The notes under the pieces are model-generated. The model saw only the letters and a program-made list of their open reading frames with translations, searched no databases and was not told the origin of the DNA. 64,000 nt of DNA from Streptomyces cavernae. Its GTDB lineage: Bacteria > Actinomycetota > Actinomycetes > Streptomycetales > Streptomycetaceae. The stretch covers positions 248,001 through 312,000 of the forward strand of contig NZ_RPDJ01000007.1 of assembly GCF_004023625.1 (NCBI RefSeq). The letters run 5' to 3'. Below are positions 62,521 to 64,000 of the stretch, one piece after another. The position numbers and the translations under genes were made by a program. Each line of letters begins with the position of its first letter. Positions within the stretch are counted from its first letter, which is position 1.

Positions 62521-62640
62521 GGCCTGTCCCCGGCCTGTCCCCGGCCTGTCCCCGGCCTGTCCCCGGCCTGTCCCCGGCCTGTCCCCGGCCTGTCCCCGGC
62601 CTGTCCCCGGCCTGTCCCCGAGCTGCCCCGGCCTGTCCCC
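62521..62640. repeat. 11-bp tandem array, nine perfect units plus flanking variants
   Basis: The unit ggcctgtcccc is repeated nine times without change (62521-62619). One damaged unit follows (62620-62629), then one more perfect unit (62630-62640). The period is close to one helical turn. It sits in a 517-bp gap (62404-62920) in which no gene was found; the rest of the gap is ordinary GC-rich sequence. Confidence 0.92.
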
Positions 62641-62920
62641 GGGCAAGGGACGGGTAGCGGCGGAGGGTACGAGGAGCCCCTGGGCCGCGGCGGCCGGACC
62701 CTGACGCCGAGACACAGCGGGAAGGCCCGCCGCAAGGTGACAACGAAGCCCGCCGCAGGCGGACCGGCGCCACTCGTTCCGCTTCCGCCTCGCACCAACC
62801 CTTCCGGACCACCCGGACACCATCGGCAACCGCCCACCCGGGCCCGTGCGTTGGCCGTCCCCGTGGCCGCGCGTGACATTCCGTTTGGGTTTTCGTACCG
62901 TCAACCGGAAGACTGCCCCC

Positions 62921-64000
62921 GTGACGTCCCGTACCCCGCGCGACTCCAGGCTCCGACTCGTCGGCGGACGGCCGCTGGCCGCGGCCGCCCGAGCGGTGCC
63001 CCAGCAACGCTCGCGCCGCCCCGCTCCCCGGCCGCCCGAGGGCACACCGCCGCCCGCGGAGCTGGCCCGCATGGCACGCGCCGTCCTCGCCGACGCGGCC
63101 CGGGTGGCCCGCTGGGCCGACCACGCCCTCCGCCCCGGCCGGGATCGCGACGGCACCGCACCCGGCGGCACGGGCACCCTCTCCGAGGCCACCGCAGTAC
63201 GGGCCGCCGCCGACCTGGGCCTGACACCGGCTCAGGTCCGCGCCGACTGGGACACCGCGCGGCTCTCGGGTCTCGTCGAGGTGCACGGCGACACGGCCCG
63301 CCCCGGCTGGCGGCTGCGCGCCTGGGACCGCGACGACTCCGCGGTGCTGCGTGGCTGGGTCGCCCTCTTCGACGCCTGGTCGCTGGCCCACCCCGACGTC
63401 GACGACGGCCACGAGCCCGCCGCCGTGGCCGAGGTCGTGGAGGCCATGCCGCAACTGCTGTCCTTCCTGCAGCTGTCCGCCGGCCCCGTCCCGGTCGAAC
63501 AACTCCTCGACCTGCTGCGGCAGCGTGTCACCGAACTGCGCACCGAACGCTGTGAGATCCCGTACGGACCGCAGCCGGAGCCCACCGACGGCACCGACGG
63601 CACCGGCACCGACCCCACCTCCGACGACGCCCCGCTGCCCCCGCTCCTCGATTGGGCCCTGCACGCCCTCGCCGCCGTAGGAGCCCTCACCTGCGCCGAC
63701 GGACAGGCCACGCTGACCCCGCTCGGCAGCTGGGCGGTCTGGGTGAAGCTGGAGCAGATCTGCGTCGCCGCGCAGAGCCCCGCCGGGAACATCGAGCAGG
63801 GCGCCGAGGACATGCTGCGCGGCTGCGCCCAACTGCGCCCCAACGCGGCCCGCGCCGAGTACCGCGCCTGGCTCGCCGCCCGCACCGTGAGCAGCGCCGT
63901 CACCGAACTCATCGGCGCCGCCCGCGGCGAGGACGCCCTGCTGCGCGGACTCGCCTTCGAGGCGCTGCGCGTGGTCGGCGCACCCGCCGAGCCCGATGTG
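62921..64000 (+). CDS. Unrecognised protein with winged-helix-like segment, 3' end beyond window
   Basis: An open frame from a GTG at 62921 runs to the window edge (360 codons). Codon use is strongly G/C in third positions, as in real genes here. Residues ~95-145 (LSEATAVRAAADLGLTPAQV, RADWDTARLSGLVEV, then GDTARPGWRLR) look like a winged helix. A later part (LPPLLDWALHALAAVGALTC, ADGQATLTPLGSWAVW) suggests a second similar module. A short Thr/Gly/Asp tract lies in between. No signal peptide. Possibly a DNA-binding or helicase-accessory protein; I do not recognise the family. Confidence 0.7.
   Translation, partial: MTSRTPRDSRLRLVGGRPLAAAARAVPQQRSRRPAPRPPEGTPPPAELARMARAVLADAARVARWADHALRPGRDRDGTAPGGTGTLSEATAVRAAADLGLTPAQVRADWDTARLSGLVEVHGDTARPGWRLRAWDRDDSAVLRGWVALFDAWSLAHPDVDDGHEPAAVAEVVEAMPQLLSFLQLSAGPVPVEQLLDLLRQRVTELRTERCEIPYGPQPEPTDGTDGTGTDPTSDDAPLPPLLDWALHALAAVGALTCADGQATLTPLGSWAVWVKLEQICVAAQSPAGNIEQGAEDMLRGCAQLRPNAARAEYRAWLAARTVSSAVTELIGAARGEDALLRGLAFEALRVVGAPAEPDV

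Noticed and set aside
62521..62640. CRISPR-like array
   Set aside because: Units are 11 bp and directly adjacent, with no spacers, and there are no cas genes.
62225..63832. 535-codon minus-strand ORF
   Set aside because: Crosses the 11-bp array and runs antisense to the alpha/beta hydrolase and the winged-helix-like gene, both with better codon bias.

Overview
The window is a 64 kb piece of an actinobacterial, almost certainly Streptomyces, chromosome. The DNA is very GC-rich with strong G/C at third codon positions. GTG starts and ATGA/GTGA gene overlaps are frequent. The gene order pit - small membrane protein - B12 riboswitch - cob genes - ectABCD matches, from memory, the SCO1845-SCO1867 region of S. 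coelicolor. No rRNA, tRNA or CRISPR was seen.

Layout. 1-2.0 kb: the 5' part of a TerD gene and two small hypothetical genes. 2-6.3 kb: a hexuronate locus, with a DeoR regulator and uronate dehydrogenase (udh) facing 5-dehydro-4-deoxyglucarate dehydratase (kdgD) and a translationally coupled unknown TIM-barrel-like protein. 6.4-8 kb: a TIGR03086/DinB-like protein and an MBL-fold hydrolase. 8.1-11.5 kb: a GntR regulator, a DHDPS-family enzyme and an IlvD/Edd sugar-acid dehydratase, all overlapping. 11.5-16 kb: a scrap yard of carbohydrate genes holding a permease scrap, a PmoA/solute-binding-protein chimera, half an acetylesterase, a fused and frameshifted GH43, an intact PL9 pectate lyase and a drastically shortened rhamnogalacturonan lyase. 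16-21.6 kb: a SigE-type sigma factor with its membrane partner, an NCS2 purine permease, a class B penicillin-binding protein and an IclR regulator. 21.7-23.3 kb: alpha-ketoglutaric semialdehyde dehydrogenase. 23.4-29.7 kb: miscellaneous enzymes and an ECF sigma factor with a zinc-finger/MDMPI partner, followed by an IS630-like MITE and a P-loop kinase-like gene. 29.9-33.2 kb: ectABCD. 33.5-38.5 kb: a class V aminotransferase, a polar amino-acid ABC transporter and an amidohydrolase. 38.7-56.7 kb: the cobalamin cluster under a B12 riboswitch. 56.8-58.4 kb: a phosphate transporter with a PHO box. 58.6-59.6 kb: a degenerate minisatellite. 59.6-64 kb: a GH25 lysozyme, a class II aldolase, an alpha/beta hydrolase, an 11-bp tandem array and the start of an unrecognised gene.

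How the genes work together. Udh makes aldarate from hexuronate and KdgD makes alpha-ketoglutaric semialdehyde. The GntR-locus dehydratase and DHDPS-family enzyme look like the pentonate (Weimberg-type) equivalent, and the dehydrogenase at 21.7 kb would finish both routes to 2-oxoglutarate. The PL9 lyase and the broken RG lyase, acetylesterase and GH43 genes are pectin/arabinan degraders that would feed these routes. This suggests a plant-polysaccharide island whose extracellular and import parts have been eroded while the cytosolic enzymes stay intact.

Most notable: the cluster of gene-to-gene deletion chimeras at 11.5-16 kb; short tandem duplications that repeatedly sit on or just after stop codons; a 27-codon ORF in frame with cobD between the B12 riboswitch and a cobD start lacking an evident ribosome-binding site; a TTA codon in the ECF sigma gene; and a 28-G run inside a perfect 29-bp inverted repeat that may be an assembly problem. 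Family assignments rest on recognising sequence patterns, without database searches.
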